This document shows, piece after piece, positions 1 through 10,290 of a stretch of DNA of 25,594 bases. The stretch's first letter is position 1; each line of letters starts with the position of its first letter. Source of the DNA: Candidatus Brocadiia bacterium (GTDB lineage Bacteria > Planctomycetota > MHYJ01 > WSZJ01); contig JABWAY010000011.1 of the NCBI GenBank assembly GCA_013360825.1, positions 1-25,594 of the forward strand, read 5' to 3'. Below the pieces are notes generated by a model, which worked only from the letters and a program-made list of their open reading frames with translations, ran no database searches and had not been told where the DNA came from. Both the position numbers and the translations under genes were made by a program.

Positions 1-1
1 C

Positions 2-775
2 TCCCTCCGCCGGTGGGCGGACGCCGGCACACTGGCGACCACACTGGCGTCGCTCCGGGACGATCCCTCGTGGCAGGTCCACGCCGCCCGGCTCAGCCCC
101 TCGCTCGCATCCCTCCGCGAGCACCAGGCGCGGGTCGCCGCAGGGCGCGTCGTCGACCTCGCCGGCGGCGGAGACCGCTCCGTCTGGGAGTTCGACGACC
201 CCGCCGAACTCGAGGACTTCGACCGATCCATCATCCCCACCTTCAGCGCGCGGCTGGACCGGGGAAAAGCCATCGGCTCCGGGACACTCACTCCCAAAGG
301 CCTGTCGTTCTCCGACGGACGGATCCGCCTCCTGATTCACGTCCGCGAAATCGAGCGCCCGTTCCGGAAGGACGACAAGAAGGGCGAGCGGCCGGGGCCG
401 GGCGTCTTCCGCGGCGGCATCGACGGCCCCCCCGGCTTCGCCCTCCTGCTCAGGGCCCAGGACTCCCGGGAGTGCTACGCGGCCTACCTGGAACCCGGAG
501 AAGGGGACGGCGCCCGGGTCACGATCGCCTACATCCCGCCCTACAAGGACGACCCGAACCCGGCCGTGCTCCAGAGCATCGCCATCACTCCCCCGGACAA
601 GGCCGACCTCGACCTGTCGTTCTCGTGCATCGGGGACCGCCTGACGCTCATCGTGAACGGGACCGTCCTGCTGGAGGCCACCGACACCCGACTGACCGCC
701 TCCGGCCGGACCGCGGTCTTCGCCCGCGGCGTCAAGGCCTCCATCGAGCGACTTGAGGTCGAGGCTCTCCGATAG
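2..775 (+). CDS. Partial protein with C-terminal LamG/DUF1080-like jelly-roll domain (5' end missing)
   Basis: The reading frame is open from the left edge to a TAG at 773-775, so only the last 257 residues are seen. There is no ATG or GTG in frame before position 566, so the real start lies outside the window. The first ~45 residues look helical. From about residue 70 the protein alternates short beta strands (for example the FSARLDRG, GLSFSDGRIRLLI, LDLSFSCIGDRLTLIVNG and SGRTAVFARGVKASIERLEVEAL stretches). This resembles the concanavalin-like fold of the 3-keto-disaccharide hydrolase (DUF1080) and LamG families, where such domains often end larger proteins such as protein kinases or repeat proteins in planctomycetes. 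No catalytic residue can be assigned. The downstream nitrilase gene starts 30 bases later on the same strand, so the two may be co-transcribed. The fold call is from pattern only; the function is unknown. Confidence 0.6.
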   Translation, partial: SLRRWADAGTLATTLASLRDDPSWQVHAARLSPSLASLREHQARVAAGRVVDLAGGGDRSVWEFDDPAELEDFDRSIIPTFSARLDRGKAIGSGTLTPKGLSFSDGRIRLLIHVREIERPFRKDDKKGERPGPGVFRGGIDGPPGFALLLRAQDSRECYAAYLEPGEGDGARVTIAYIPPYKDDPNPAVLQSIAITPPDKADLDLSFSCIGDRLTLIVNGTVLLEATDTRLTASGRTAVFARGVKASIERLEVEALR

Positions 776-805
776 TCCCCGGACGTCCCCCGTAAGGAAT
801 TCGAG

Positions 806-1576
806 ATGCGCGTCGGATTCGTCCAGTTTGCCCCGGAACTCGGCCGCTCCCAGCCCAACCTCGAGCGTGCGGAGGCGCTGGCGCCGCGGGCCGACCTGCT
901 CGTGCTCCCGGAACTGGCCGCGAGCGGCTACAACTTCGAGTCCACCGCCCAGGCGCGGTCCCTCTCCGAGCCGGCCGACGGCCCGACCCTCGCGGCCTGC
1001 CGACGCATCGCGCGGAAGACGGGCGCGGCGGCCGTCGTCGCGGGGTTCGCGGAGCGCGACGGCGACCGCCTCTACAACTCGGCCCTCCTCGCGGATGCCG
1101 GCGGCCTCCTCGGGGTCTACCGCAAGACCCATGTCTTCGAGTCCGAGAAGGACCACTTCCTCCCCGGCGACACCGGATTCCGCGTCTGGGACGTCGCGGG
1201 CGTCCGCGTCGGCGTGATGGTCTGCTTCGACTGGTTCTTCCCCGAGGCCGCGCGGACGCTCGCCCTGCGCGGCGCGGAGATCATCGCCCACCCGTCGAAC
1301 CTCGTCCTCCCCTGGTGCCCCGATTCGATGCCCGTCCGCTCCCTGGAGAACGCGGTCTTCGCCGTCACCTGCAACCGCTGGGGCGAGGAACGCGGGCTGA
1401 AGTTCATCGGCCGGTCGCAGGTCACCGCTCCGGACGGACAGATCCTCGTTCGCGCTCCCGACGGCGCCGACGCCGCCGAGACGGTCGAGATCGACCCCGC
1501 CCGGGCCCGCGTCAAGACCATCGCGAAACGGAACGACCGCTTCGGGGACCGCCGCCCGGAACACTACGCGCGATGA
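806..1576 (+). CDS. Carbon-nitrogen hydrolase (nitrilase superfamily)
   Basis: A 256-residue protein of the usual size for a single-domain nitrilase-superfamily amidase. The catalytic triad is complete and in order: Glu36 in LVLPELAASGYNF, Lys107 in GVYRKTHVF and Cys140 in GVMVCFDWFFPE. It should hydrolyse the C-N bond of an amide, N-carbamoyl compound or omega-amide in the cytoplasm (no signal peptide). The FDWFFPE context after the Cys resembles N-carbamoyl-putrescine amidase and beta-ureidopropionase relatives more than NAD synthetase domains, but the substrate cannot be fixed from sequence. The start is supported by a Shine-Dalgarno-like TAAGGA at 793-798. The stop codon overlaps the ATG of the next gene (ATGA at 1573-1576), which implies translational coupling with the serine hydrolase. 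Confidence 0.9.
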   Translation: MRVGFVQFAPELGRSQPNLERAEALAPRADLLVLPELAASGYNFESTAQARSLSEPADGPTLAACRRIARKTGAAAVVAGFAERDGDRLYNSALLADAGGLLGVYRKTHVFESEKDHFLPGDTGFRVWDVAGVRVGVMVCFDWFFPEAARTLALRGAEIIAHPSNLVLPWCPDSMPVRSLENAVFAVTCNRWGEERGLKFIGRSQVTAPDGQILVRAPDGADAAETVEIDPARARVKTIAKRNDRFGDRRPEHYAR

Positions 1577-2574
1577 CCCTCCGCCCCCTCATCCCCCTGC
1601 TCGCCGCGATGCCCCTCCTCTTCGCAGATCCCCCGACGGACACCGACGATCCCCTCCTCGCCGGCTGCGAGGCCGCCGCGGCGTATTCCCGCGCACACGG
1701 CGGCCACGCATTCCTGGTCAGGCGCGCCGGCGAGGTCGTCTTCGAACGCTACTTCGAAGGCTGGACCGCCGACCGACCCCACTTTCTCGCGAGCGGCACA
1801 AAGAGTTTCTCGGGTGCCCTGGCCGCAGCGGCAGTCGAGGATGGCCTGATCCGCTGGGATGAACGTCTCAGCGACACCATTTCGGAGTGGAAAGACGACC
1901 CGCGAAAATCCCGGATCACCGTGCGCCAGCTGCTGAGCCTGACCGGCGGGCTGGACCCAGGGAAAATCGCGCGCGTTCCCACGGGCGCCGAGGCGATCGG
2001 CGCAGAGGCGCTCCACGACCCCGGCACCGTCTTCGCCTACGGACCCGTCCCGTTCCAGGCGTTCGGCGAATTCATGACCCGCAAGCTGCTCCCGCGGAAG
2101 GAAACCCCGCTCGGCTACCTGCGCAGAAGGATCTTTCATCCGATCGGCCTTGTCACGGGGGACTGGAACCACGACGCGGACGGAAACGCGCAGCTCCCGT
2201 CCGGCGCGTCCGTGACGGCGCGCGACTGGTCCCGGTTCGGGGAACTCATCCTGAACCGGGGGAAATCCGGAAAACGGCAGGTCGTCGCGTGGGATGCCCT
2301 GTCGGAATGCTTCCGGCCGGGACAGGTCAATCCCGACTACGGCCTGACCTTCTGGCTCGGCGTGGAATCGAAACGGGGCGGCTCGCAGACGCCGCTGCCG
2401 GAAGGATTCTGCATGGCGGCCGGCGCCGGGAACCAGCGCCTCTACATCCTCCCCTCCCACGGCCTGGTCGTGGTCCATTTCGCCCGCCTGTCCCTGCGGT
2501 TCGACGACCGCGAGCTTCTCCGCCTCCTCCTCGAGAACCTGCCCGCGCCGGCGACACCCCGGCCGCCTCGCTGA
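1573..2574 (+). CDS. Exported beta-lactamase-family serine hydrolase (class C / penicillin-binding-protein-like)
   Basis: A 333-residue protein starting at the ATG that overlaps the nitrilase stop. A hydrophobic N-terminus (residues 5-17, ending near LLFADPP) looks like a signal peptide, so it probably acts in the periplasm or cell envelope. The S-x-x-K nucleophile motif is SGTK at 74-77, in the typical context FLASGTKSFSGAL. The second-motif Tyr is at 156 in FAYGPVPFQAFG, where the Asn of the classical Y-x-N is replaced by Pro, as in many non-beta-lactamase members. The C-terminal part (GAGNQRLYILPSHGLVVV) fits the last strand of the fold. Candidate activities are esterase, D-aminopeptidase or amide hydrolase. 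An antibiotic-resistance role is not supported. Longer in-frame starts upstream would overlap the nitrilase gene by more than 250 bases and were rejected. Confidence 0.87.
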   Translation: MTLRPLIPLLAAMPLLFADPPTDTDDPLLAGCEAAAAYSRAHGGHAFLVRRAGEVVFERYFEGWTADRPHFLASGTKSFSGALAAAAVEDGLIRWDERLSDTISEWKDDPRKSRITVRQLLSLTGGLDPGKIARVPTGAEAIGAEALHDPGTVFAYGPVPFQAFGEFMTRKLLPRKETPLGYLRRRIFHPIGLVTGDWNHDADGNAQLPSGASVTARDWSRFGELILNRGKSGKRQVVAWDALSECFRPGQVNPDYGLTFWLGVESKRGGSQTPLPEGFCMAAGAGNQRLYILPSHGLVVVHFARLSLRFDDRELLRLLLENLPAPATPRPPR

Positions 2575-2622
2575 CCGGAGACCGCGGAAGAGCGCCGCGC
2601 CGGTCGGGACTCCGGCCCCCCC

Positions 2623-4149
2623 TCAGCTCCCCTGGCCCGCTCCCGCCGCCTCCTCCGAATGCTTCGTTCCGTCGTACCCGTACACCTTCCGCTCCCCTTC
2701 CACCAGCGTCGCGATGTGCGCCGGCCGCTTCCAGATCCGGAACAGGTTCCGCAGCGTCTCGCGCCCCTCCTTCAGGTCGAGGTCGAGCCCGGCATGCTGG
2801 TGCTCGAGCAGCAGCTCCCCCCGGTTCCGATAGTTCCCGTCCGTCACGCGGATGATCGGGTGGCCCATGTTCGTGAGGCGGAAGAGCAGGGTCTCCTTGA
2901 TCTTGTCGTACTCGCGCTCGTGAATCTCCGACCGCCCCGACTGCGGGTTGTGGCGGTAGGTGAACATCTTCTGCTCCTTGCAGAAGTCTTCCGTCAGGAA
3001 CTCGTCGATGAACGTCAGATCGTTGTGGATGGCCCGGATCTCGAAAATCTTCTTCCGCCCGAGCCCCAGCTTCAGGTCCCAGTTGCGCCGGCGCTCCACG
3101 TCGTCGCACCGCTCCCACTCCGGGCCGAAACGCCCCCGGTTCCAGCGGTCCTCGATGTCCCGGAACAGCTCGATCCCGAGCTTGTAGGGATTGATCACCC
3201 CCGGCCTCGTCCCCAGCGTCCCCGCGTGATGCTCCGCATACTCGATCACCTCGGACGGTTCCAGCACCTTCTCCGTCATGATCCTGGAGTGCCAGTACGA
3301 GGCCCACCCCTCGTTCATGATCTTCGTCAGCGCCTGCGGGGCGAAGTAGTACGCCTCGTCCCGCACGATCGAGAGGACGTCGCGCTGCCAGTTGTCCAGC
3401 GGGGCGTTCTCCAGCAGGAACAGCAGCACGTCCTTCTCCGGCTCCTCCGGCAGCCGCCGCTTCCGGGCAAGCTCCCCCTCGATCTTCTTCTTCTGCTGCT
3501 CCAGGAAGGACCGCGGGTTTACGAAGCGGTCCATGTAGTCCTTGGACTGGAACTTGCGGACCGTCGCCTCGCGCTCCTGAACCTCCACCGGCGTGTCGAT
3601 ACGCCGTTTCCGCGGGGCATAGACGCTGTGATAGTCGATCAGGTTCTCGACCGACAGACAGGCGTCCAGGAAGTCCTCGACCGGCCCTTCCCCGAATTTC
3701 TCCACGTACCGCCTCAGCCGCGTCCCGTGATTCGCCATCTGGTCCAGCATCTTCCGGTTCGTCTTCGAGAACCAGGCGTTGTGCTTGAAGAAGTCGGAGT
3801 GCCCGTAGACGTGCGCGATGACCAGCTTCTGGTCCACCAGCGAATTCGATTTCATCAGGTACGCCGTGCACGGGTCGTTGTTGATCACCAGCTCGTAGAT
3901 CTTCTGCAGCCCGAACGAGTACCCCTTCTCCAGCTCCTCATAGTGCATCCCGAAACGCCAGTGCGGGTACCGCGTGGGGAACCCGCCGTACGCCGCGACC
4001 TCGTTGAGCTCGTCATGCTTGATCAGCTCGAACGTCGTGTCGAACGGATCCAGCCCGTACGACAGCGCGTGCCCGCGGATGGTCGAAGCCAGCCGCGCGA
4101 TCTCCGCGTGGATCTGCGACACGCCGCCTTTCATCGCGCGCGTCGTCAT
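2623..4149 (-). CDS. spoVR: SpoVR family protein (YcgB homologue)
   Basis: A 508-residue protein, the typical length for the SpoVR/YcgB family. The family signatures are visible: the His-rich stretch IAHVYGHSDFFKHN at 111-124 and EGWASYWHSRIM at 280-291. Both carry conserved histidines and acidic residues that look like a metal or active site, although no biochemical activity is established for the family. It was first known from Bacillus spore cortex formation, but it is widespread in non-sporulating bacteria next to prkA and yeaH, as here. The ATG at 4149 overlaps the stop of yeaH (ATGA), so translation is probably coupled. A longer reading frame to 4413 exists, but it lies inside yeaH and has out-of-frame composition. 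It is the last gene of the operon and converges on the serine hydrolase; no clear terminator is seen in the 48-base gap. Confidence 0.95.
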   Translation of the reverse strand: MTTRAMKGGVSQIHAEIARLASTIRGHALSYGLDPFDTTFELIKHDELNEVAAYGGFPTRYPHWRFGMHYEELEKGYSFGLQKIYELVINNDPCTAYLMKSNSLVDQKLVIAHVYGHSDFFKHNAWFSKTNRKMLDQMANHGTRLRRYVEKFGEGPVEDFLDACLSVENLIDYHSVYAPRKRRIDTPVEVQEREATVRKFQSKDYMDRFVNPRSFLEQQKKKIEGELARKRRLPEEPEKDVLLFLLENAPLDNWQRDVLSIVRDEAYYFAPQALTKIMNEGWASYWHSRIMTEKVLEPSEVIEYAEHHAGTLGTRPGVINPYKLGIELFRDIEDRWNRGRFGPEWERCDDVERRRNWDLKLGLGRKKIFEIRAIHNDLTFIDEFLTEDFCKEQKMFTYRHNPQSGRSEIHEREYDKIKETLLFRLTNMGHPIIRVTDGNYRNRGELLLEHQHAGLDLDLKEGRETLRNLFRIWKRPAHIATLVEGERKVYGYDGTKHSEEAAGAGQGS

Positions 4150-5249
4150 CGCCCCTTCCCCAGAAAGTCCCGGATCGACCCGTAGATCCCCTCCCGGTCC
4201 CGGATCTCGCTCGTGATGATCCGCGGATCGTCCCCGAAATGCTCGTCCAGGTCCTTCTTGAACTGCCCCGAGCCGTAGGCGCTCTTGACCTGCCCGTAGC
4301 AGAACACGTTCGAAGCCCGGAAGATGTTCTGCTCGAGCAGCTCGAGACAGCGCCGCGTGTCCTCGCTCCCCCAGTTGTCGCCGTCCGAAAAATGAAACGG
4401 GTAGATGTTCCACTCCTCCGGCGGATAGTCGCGCTCGATGATCTCCCGGCAGAGCTGCAGCGCGCTCGAGATCTTCGTCCCGCCGCTCTCCTTCACATGA
4501 TAGAAGGTGTGCTGGTCCACCTCCCGCGCGACGGCGTCATGCACGATGTAGCGGCAGTCCACCTTCCGGTACTGGCTGCGCAGCCAGGTGTCGATCCAGA
4601 ACGCCTCGAGCCGCACGATCTCCTTCTGCTCGTCCCCCATCGACCCGGAGACGTCCATCATGTAAATGATCACCGCGTTGTTCTGCGGAATCTCCCGGAC
4701 CTTCCACGTCCGGTACCGCTTGTCCTCCCGGAACGGCACCACCACCGGGTTCTTCTCGTCGTAAATCCCCATCGCGATCGAACGCTTCAGCGCCTCGCGA
4801 TAGGTGCGCTTGAAATGTCGCAGCGACTCGGGCCCGGAGCGGGCGATCCCCGTGTAGCGCTCCTTGTCCGCCTGGATCTGCCGGGTCCCCCGGGGCTTGA
4901 TCAGCGGCAGCTCGAGCTCCTCGCCCAGGATCTTCGCCAGCTCGGCCAGCGGGACGTCGACCTCGAGCAGGTGCTCCCCGGGGGTGTCGCCCGCCCCGGG
5001 GTCCGTGCCCGGCTGCCCCTCGTCCAGCGGATCCCCGGGCTCCCCGGGCCCCTGCCCGACGCCCTGGCCGTCGTTCTTGCCGTACCGGAAATGAGGAAGC
5101 TGAATCTGCGGAATCGGGATCGAGACATAGTCCTTCCCCACCTTCCCGATCAGCTCGCCCCGGGAGATGTACTTCTTCAGCTCCTTCCGGATCCGCCCGC
5201 GAACGATCGAGCGGAACCGCGAGTAGTCCTTCTCGATCTTCTTGACCAT
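4146..5249 (-). CDS. yeaH: DUF444 / YeaH-YhbH family protein with von Willebrand A-like domain
   Basis: A 367-residue protein. The N-terminal 60 residues are basic and helical (KDYSRFRSIVRGRIRKELKKY), followed by a Gly/Pro/Asp-rich linker (about 58-92). The C-terminal half is a VWA-like fold with a MIDAS motif D-x-S-x-S at 199-203 (MMDVSGSMG), a candidate Thr258 in GGTKISS, and HFSDGDNW at 286-293. Members of this family are encoded with prkA and spoVR. YeaH is tied to the kinase PrkA/YeaG in the E. coli starvation response, but its molecular role is unknown. VWA proteins beside AAA+ ATPases usually act as partners, which is the likely relation to PrkA. The ATG at 5249 is chosen over one 27 bases upstream because GGAGG and GAGGT lie at 5253-5263. 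The gene is 82 bases from prkA and overlaps spoVR. Confidence 0.95.
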   Translation of the reverse strand: MVKKIEKDYSRFRSIVRGRIRKELKKYISRGELIGKVGKDYVSIPIPQIQLPHFRYGKNDGQGVGQGPGEPGDPLDEGQPGTDPGAGDTPGEHLLEVDVPLAELAKILGEELELPLIKPRGTRQIQADKERYTGIARSGPESLRHFKRTYREALKRSIAMGIYDEKNPVVVPFREDKRYRTWKVREIPQNNAVIIYMMDVSGSMGDEQKEIVRLEAFWIDTWLRSQYRKVDCRYIVHDAVAREVDQHTFYHVKESGGTKISSALQLCREIIERDYPPEEWNIYPFHFSDGDNWGSEDTRRCLELLEQNIFRASNVFCYGQVKSAYGSGQFKKDLDEHFGDDPRIITSEIRDREGIYGSIRDFLGKGR

Positions 5250-5331
5250 GGCACCTCGCCTCCAGGTTCCGGGCACCGCCCCGCATCCCGCCCGGGGCCC
5301 CGCACGTCCCCGCCACGGCCCCGCCGCCCGA

Positions 5332-7425
<2,094 letters not shown>

Positions 7426-7430
7426 GCCGG

Positions 7431-7468
7431 CTCCTTTCAGCGGAGGAAGGGGAACGCCCTCTATTCTA
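7431..7468 (-). promoter_or_regulatory. Candidate -10 element and Shine-Dalgarno site of prkA
   Basis: On the - strand TAGAAT (7463-7468) is one base from the -10 consensus and lies ~31 bases before the strong Shine-Dalgarno AAAGGAG at 7431-7437. No convincing -35 is seen at 16-18 bases, so the promoter may use another sigma factor or an activator. The same TAGAAT hexamer serves as -10 in the aminotransferase promoter. The Shine-Dalgarno site is solid; the promoter call is weak. Confidence 0.3.
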
Positions 7469-7533
7469 TTCCGACGCGGCGCGAAAGCGCGGGGAATCGG
7501 CGCGCGCGCCCGGATTGCCGGGCGGCGCCGACG

Positions 7534-7570
7534 AAATCAAAACCGGGAGGGAGCCGTCCGCCTCCCCCGG
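7534..7570 (-). terminator. Intrinsic terminator after the M48 protease gene
   Basis: On the - strand, just after the TAG of the M48 gene, an imperfect hairpin forms between 7561-7570 and 7543-7551 (seven pairs including one G-U, then a mismatch). It is followed by TTTTGATTT (7534-7542). It separates the protease from prkA. Confidence 0.65.
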
Positions 7571-7577
7571 ACAATCC

Positions 7578-8771
7578 CTACCTCACCTCGAAGATCAGTT
7601 CCTCGGTCCACGCCCTGCCGTCCACCGCACCCGTCAGTTTCACGCGATAGGTCCCGGCCGGCGCCCCCGCCGCGGCGTCCTTTCCGAGCAGCCGGATCTG
7701 ACGCTCCTTCCCCCCCGGTATCCCCGTCTTCCCCTCGACCCTCGCATCGGAGTCCCCGGGCCCGTCCACCTCCGCCGATTTCACATAAATCGCCCGCCCC
7801 GCCCGGAACGTGAGAACCAGCACCTCGCGAGACAGCTTGTTCATCCCCTCGCCGTCCTCGATCGTCTCCCGCCGCGAACCGGTCACCGCGACATGCCCGC
7901 GCTGGGCCCCGCCCGCAATCAACCGCGCCCCCCCGGGCTTCGGCAACGGCGCCGAGGCCTGCTGCTCCGCCCCCTCGTAGAGCCCCATCGCCCGCGGCAT
8001 CCACGACTCCATGTTCTCGATCCGCGTCTCATGACTCGGATGCGTGGACAGAAACTCCGGCGGCCCCCCGCCCCCCAGCTCCCCCATCCGCTTCCAGACC
8101 TCCACCCCGGCCCGCGGGTCGTACCCCGCGCGCGCCGCCAGGTACAACCCCATCTCGTCCGCCTCCGTCTCGTGCGCCCGGCTGAACGGCATCAGCACCC
8201 CCGCGCCCACCACCAGCCCGAACGCGGTCGCCACGGCGTCCTTCGTCTGCCGGCTCTCGTTCCCCAGCGCCGCCTCGAGAATCCCCTGCCCGACCGACGC
8301 CACCATCCCCTGCGAAACCCGCTCGTTCCCGTGCCGGAGCACCGCGTGCATGATCTCGTGGCCCAGCACCACCGCCAGCCCGTTCTCATCCTGGCAGACC
8401 GGGAAGATCCCCGTGTAGACCGCGATCTTCCCGCCGGGGAGACACCACGCATTCACCGTCCCGGGATCGTCGATCGTCTGGAACTCCCACTGGAACCCCG
8501 GCGCCGGAACACCGTCCCACCCCTGCTCCATCACCGCCGCCAGCCGGCGCGCCACCCGCTCCACCGGACCGCAGAACGCCCCGTCCTCCGTCAGCCGCTT
8601 CTCCTGCGCCAGCTGCTCCTGGTACGCCTGCTCCCCCAGCTCCAGCTCCTGCGCACTCGACAGCAGCATCAGCTGGCTCCGCCCGGTGTAAGGATTCGAA
8701 GCGCAGGAGACGACGAACGAGGCGATCGCCAGAATCAGCGCGATCGGCGTGAAACGGTGGATCAGTCGCAT
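7578..8771 (-). CDS. Lipoprotein M48-family zinc metalloprotease with C-terminal beta domain
   Basis: A 397-residue protein. Residues 1-22 form a lipoprotein signal with the lipobox ending VVSC at Cys23. The zinc site is HEIMH at 138-142 in VLGHEIMHAVLRHG, and the third ligand is the first Glu of ETEAD at 201-205. TVNAWCLPGGKIAVYTG (105-121) and FLSTHPSHETRIENM (240-254) are typical of the periplasmic M48 group that includes BepA and LoiP. A role in envelope protein quality control is therefore likely. In place of the TPR domain of BepA, residues from about 270 form a Pro/Ala/Gly-rich linker and then a beta-rich region of about 110 residues (ending GTYRVKLTG ... LIFEVR) that looks like an Ig-like domain. 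The ATG has GAGGAGG about 8 bases upstream. The gene follows the aminotransferase by 73 bases on the same strand and may share its transcript. Confidence 0.92.
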   Translation of the reverse strand: MRLIHRFTPIALILAIASFVVSCASNPYTGRSQLMLLSSAQELELGEQAYQEQLAQEKRLTEDGAFCGPVERVARRLAAVMEQGWDGVPAPGFQWEFQTIDDPGTVNAWCLPGGKIAVYTGIFPVCQDENGLAVVLGHEIMHAVLRHGNERVSQGMVASVGQGILEAALGNESRQTKDAVATAFGLVVGAGVLMPFSRAHETEADEMGLYLAARAGYDPRAGVEVWKRMGELGGGGPPEFLSTHPSHETRIENMESWMPRAMGLYEGAEQQASAPLPKPGGARLIAGGAQRGHVAVTGSRRETIEDGEGMNKLSREVLVLTFRAGRAIYVKSAEVDGPGDSDARVEGKTGIPGGKERQIRLLGKDAAAGAPAGTYRVKLTGAVDGRAWTEELIFEVR

Positions 8772-8844
8772 CGGTCATCCTCCTCTGTTGTGGCCCGCCC
8801 TTCCCGGCCCCGGCTCCGCGCCGCGGCACGCCCGGAATCTCCGC

Positions 8845-10203
8845 CTAGATCCTCGCCCTCGAGACCTTCGGACTCGACCACCGCTTCTTCGCCGCATGCC
8901 GGATCGCATCCGCGAGGATCGGCAGCGCCAGGTCGACGTCCTTCGTCGTGCACATCAGCGGCGGGCAGAACCGGATCGTGCTCTCCCCGCACCCGATGAT
9001 CAGGAGCCCATGATAAAAGGCGCTGTCGACGATGGCATCCCGGGCCTGCGGGAACGGCTCGCGCGTCTCGTGATTCTTGACGATCTCCATCCCGATCATG
9101 AGCCCGCGCCCGCGGACGTCCCCGACGATGTCGAACTGAAGCGCGAACTGATGGAGCCGGTTGCGCAGGTACGCGCCGACCTTCGCGGCGTTCTGCATCA
9201 ACCCTCCCTCGATCAGCGAAATCGTCTTGAGCGCCGCCGCGCAGGCGATCGGATTCCCGCCGAACGTGTTGGCGTGAGCCCCCGCCTTCCACGTGTGCAG
9301 CGACTCCCGCGCGACCATCGCCCCCATCGGCATCCCGCTCGCAATCCCCTTCGCCATGCACACGATGTCCGGCTCCACCCCCGTGTGCTCGATCGCGAAC
9401 ATCTTCCCCGTCCGCCCGAGCCCGCTCTGAATCTCGTCCACCACCAGCAGGATCCCGTGCCGGTCCAGCATCCGCTTCAGCGCCGGCCAGAAATCGTCCG
9501 GCGGCACGATGTACCCGCCCTCCCCCTGGATCGGCTCCACGAAACACGCCGCGACCTCCTCCGGCGGGACGCTCTTGTGGAAAATCACGTCCTCGATGAA
9601 ACGGACGCACTCCGTCCCCGTCGTGCGAGCCGTCCCGCAGGGCGGCCGGTAGGGATTCGGGTACGGCACGTGCGTGACCTCGGGGACCAGCGGCGCGAAA
9701 CCCGAACGCTGGATCGGCTTCGACGCGGACAGCGAGAGCGCCCCCATCGTCCGCCCGTGAAACCCGCCCAGGAACGCCAGCATCCGCGGACGCTTCTTGT
9801 ACCACCGGGCCAGCTTGAACGCCGCCTCCACCGCCTCCGTCCCGCTGTTCGTGAAGAACACGCGCTTCGGCCCGCTGATCGGCGTGATCTGCGCCAGCTT
9901 CGCGGCCAGATCGGCCTGCGGCGCGTAGTAGAAGTCCGTCCCCGCCATGTGGATGAACTTCCGGGCCTGCTCCGTGATCGCCGCCACGATCTCCGGGTGC
10001 GAGTGTCCTGTGGAACAGACGGCAACCCCCGCGGTGAAGTCGAGGAACTCGTTGCCGTCCACGTCCCAGACGCGCATGCCGCTGGCGTGATCGACGACGA
10101 GCGGGTAGCAGCGGGTGTAGGACGGGGACATGAAGCGTTCGTCGCGCGTGAGGATGGCTTTCCCGCGCGGGCCTGGCAGCTTGAGTTTCCGGACGCTCGG
10201 CAC
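8845..10203 (-). CDS. Class III PLP-dependent aminotransferase (acetylornithine/GABA aminotransferase family)
   Basis: A 452-residue fold-type I enzyme. NSGTEA at 119-124 and GGFHGRTMGA at 146-155 bind PLP phosphate and ring. VVDEIQSGLGRTGKMFA at 254-270 has the ring-nitrogen Asp256, and the Schiff-base lysine is Lys285 in CMAKGIASGMPMGA. FVEPIQGEGG (221-230) is also typical. The N-terminal extension before YPLVVDHASG and the overall form resemble the 'acetylornithine aminotransferase family' proteins of archaea and deep bacterial lineages. These include 4-aminobutyrate, ornithine and broad-specificity amino-acid aminotransferases or racemases, so the substrate cannot be named. The start is a GTG (10201-10203), fixed by a near-perfect Shine-Dalgarno GAGGAGGT at 10209-10216, 5 bases upstream. 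A sigma70-like promoter lies just before it. There are no arginine-synthesis neighbours. Confidence 0.92.
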   Translation of the reverse strand: MPSVRKLKLPGPRGKAILTRDERFMSPSYTRCYPLVVDHASGMRVWDVDGNEFLDFTAGVAVCSTGHSHPEIVAAITEQARKFIHMAGTDFYYAPQADLAAKLAQITPISGPKRVFFTNSGTEAVEAAFKLARWYKKRPRMLAFLGGFHGRTMGALSLSASKPIQRSGFAPLVPEVTHVPYPNPYRPPCGTARTTGTECVRFIEDVIFHKSVPPEEVAACFVEPIQGEGGYIVPPDDFWPALKRMLDRHGILLVVDEIQSGLGRTGKMFAIEHTGVEPDIVCMAKGIASGMPMGAMVARESLHTWKAGAHANTFGGNPIACAAALKTISLIEGGLMQNAAKVGAYLRNRLHQFALQFDIVGDVRGRGLMIGMEIVKNHETREPFPQARDAIVDSAFYHGLLIIGCGESTIRFCPPLMCTTKDVDLALPILADAIRHAAKKRWSSPKVSRARI

Positions 10204-10208
10204 GCAGC

Positions 10209-10216
10209 ACCTCCTC
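10209..10216 (-). promoter_or_regulatory. Strong Shine-Dalgarno site that fixes the GTG start of the aminotransferase
   Basis: GAGGAGGT on the - strand ends 5 bases before the GTG at 10203. It is close to the full anti-Shine-Dalgarno complement and supports initiation at GTG rather than at any internal ATG. Confidence 0.8.
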
Positions 10217-10236
10217 GACGGCGGTTACGAGACGGA

Positions 10237-10265
10237 ATTCTATCCCCGGCGGGCTAAGATGTCAT
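10237..10265 (-). promoter_or_regulatory. Sigma70-like promoter of the aminotransferase gene
   Basis: On the - strand, -35 ATGACA (10260-10265) and -10 TAGAAT (10237-10242) are separated by 17 bases; each hexamer is one base from consensus. Transcription would start near 10230, giving a leader of about 27 bases containing the Shine-Dalgarno site. The M48 gene may be on the same transcript. Confidence 0.6.
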
Positions 10266-10290
10266 TCATGGACGCCCCGGGCGCGAGCCG

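Noticed and set aside
1573..2574. Serine hydrolase as a beta-lactamase resistance gene
   Set aside because: The S-x-x-K is present, but the Y-x-N motif is Y-G-P and no K-T-G is clear. The context gives no regulator of the AmpR type.
2575..2622. Terminator between the convergent serine hydrolase and spoVR genes
   Set aside because: Only long-distance inverted hexamers (CCGGAG/CTCCGG) are found, without a compact stem or T tract.
4150..4413. N-terminal extension of SpoVR to 4413
   Set aside because: The extension is an out-of-frame reading of yeaH. The ATG at 4149 with the ATGA overlap gives the normal family length.
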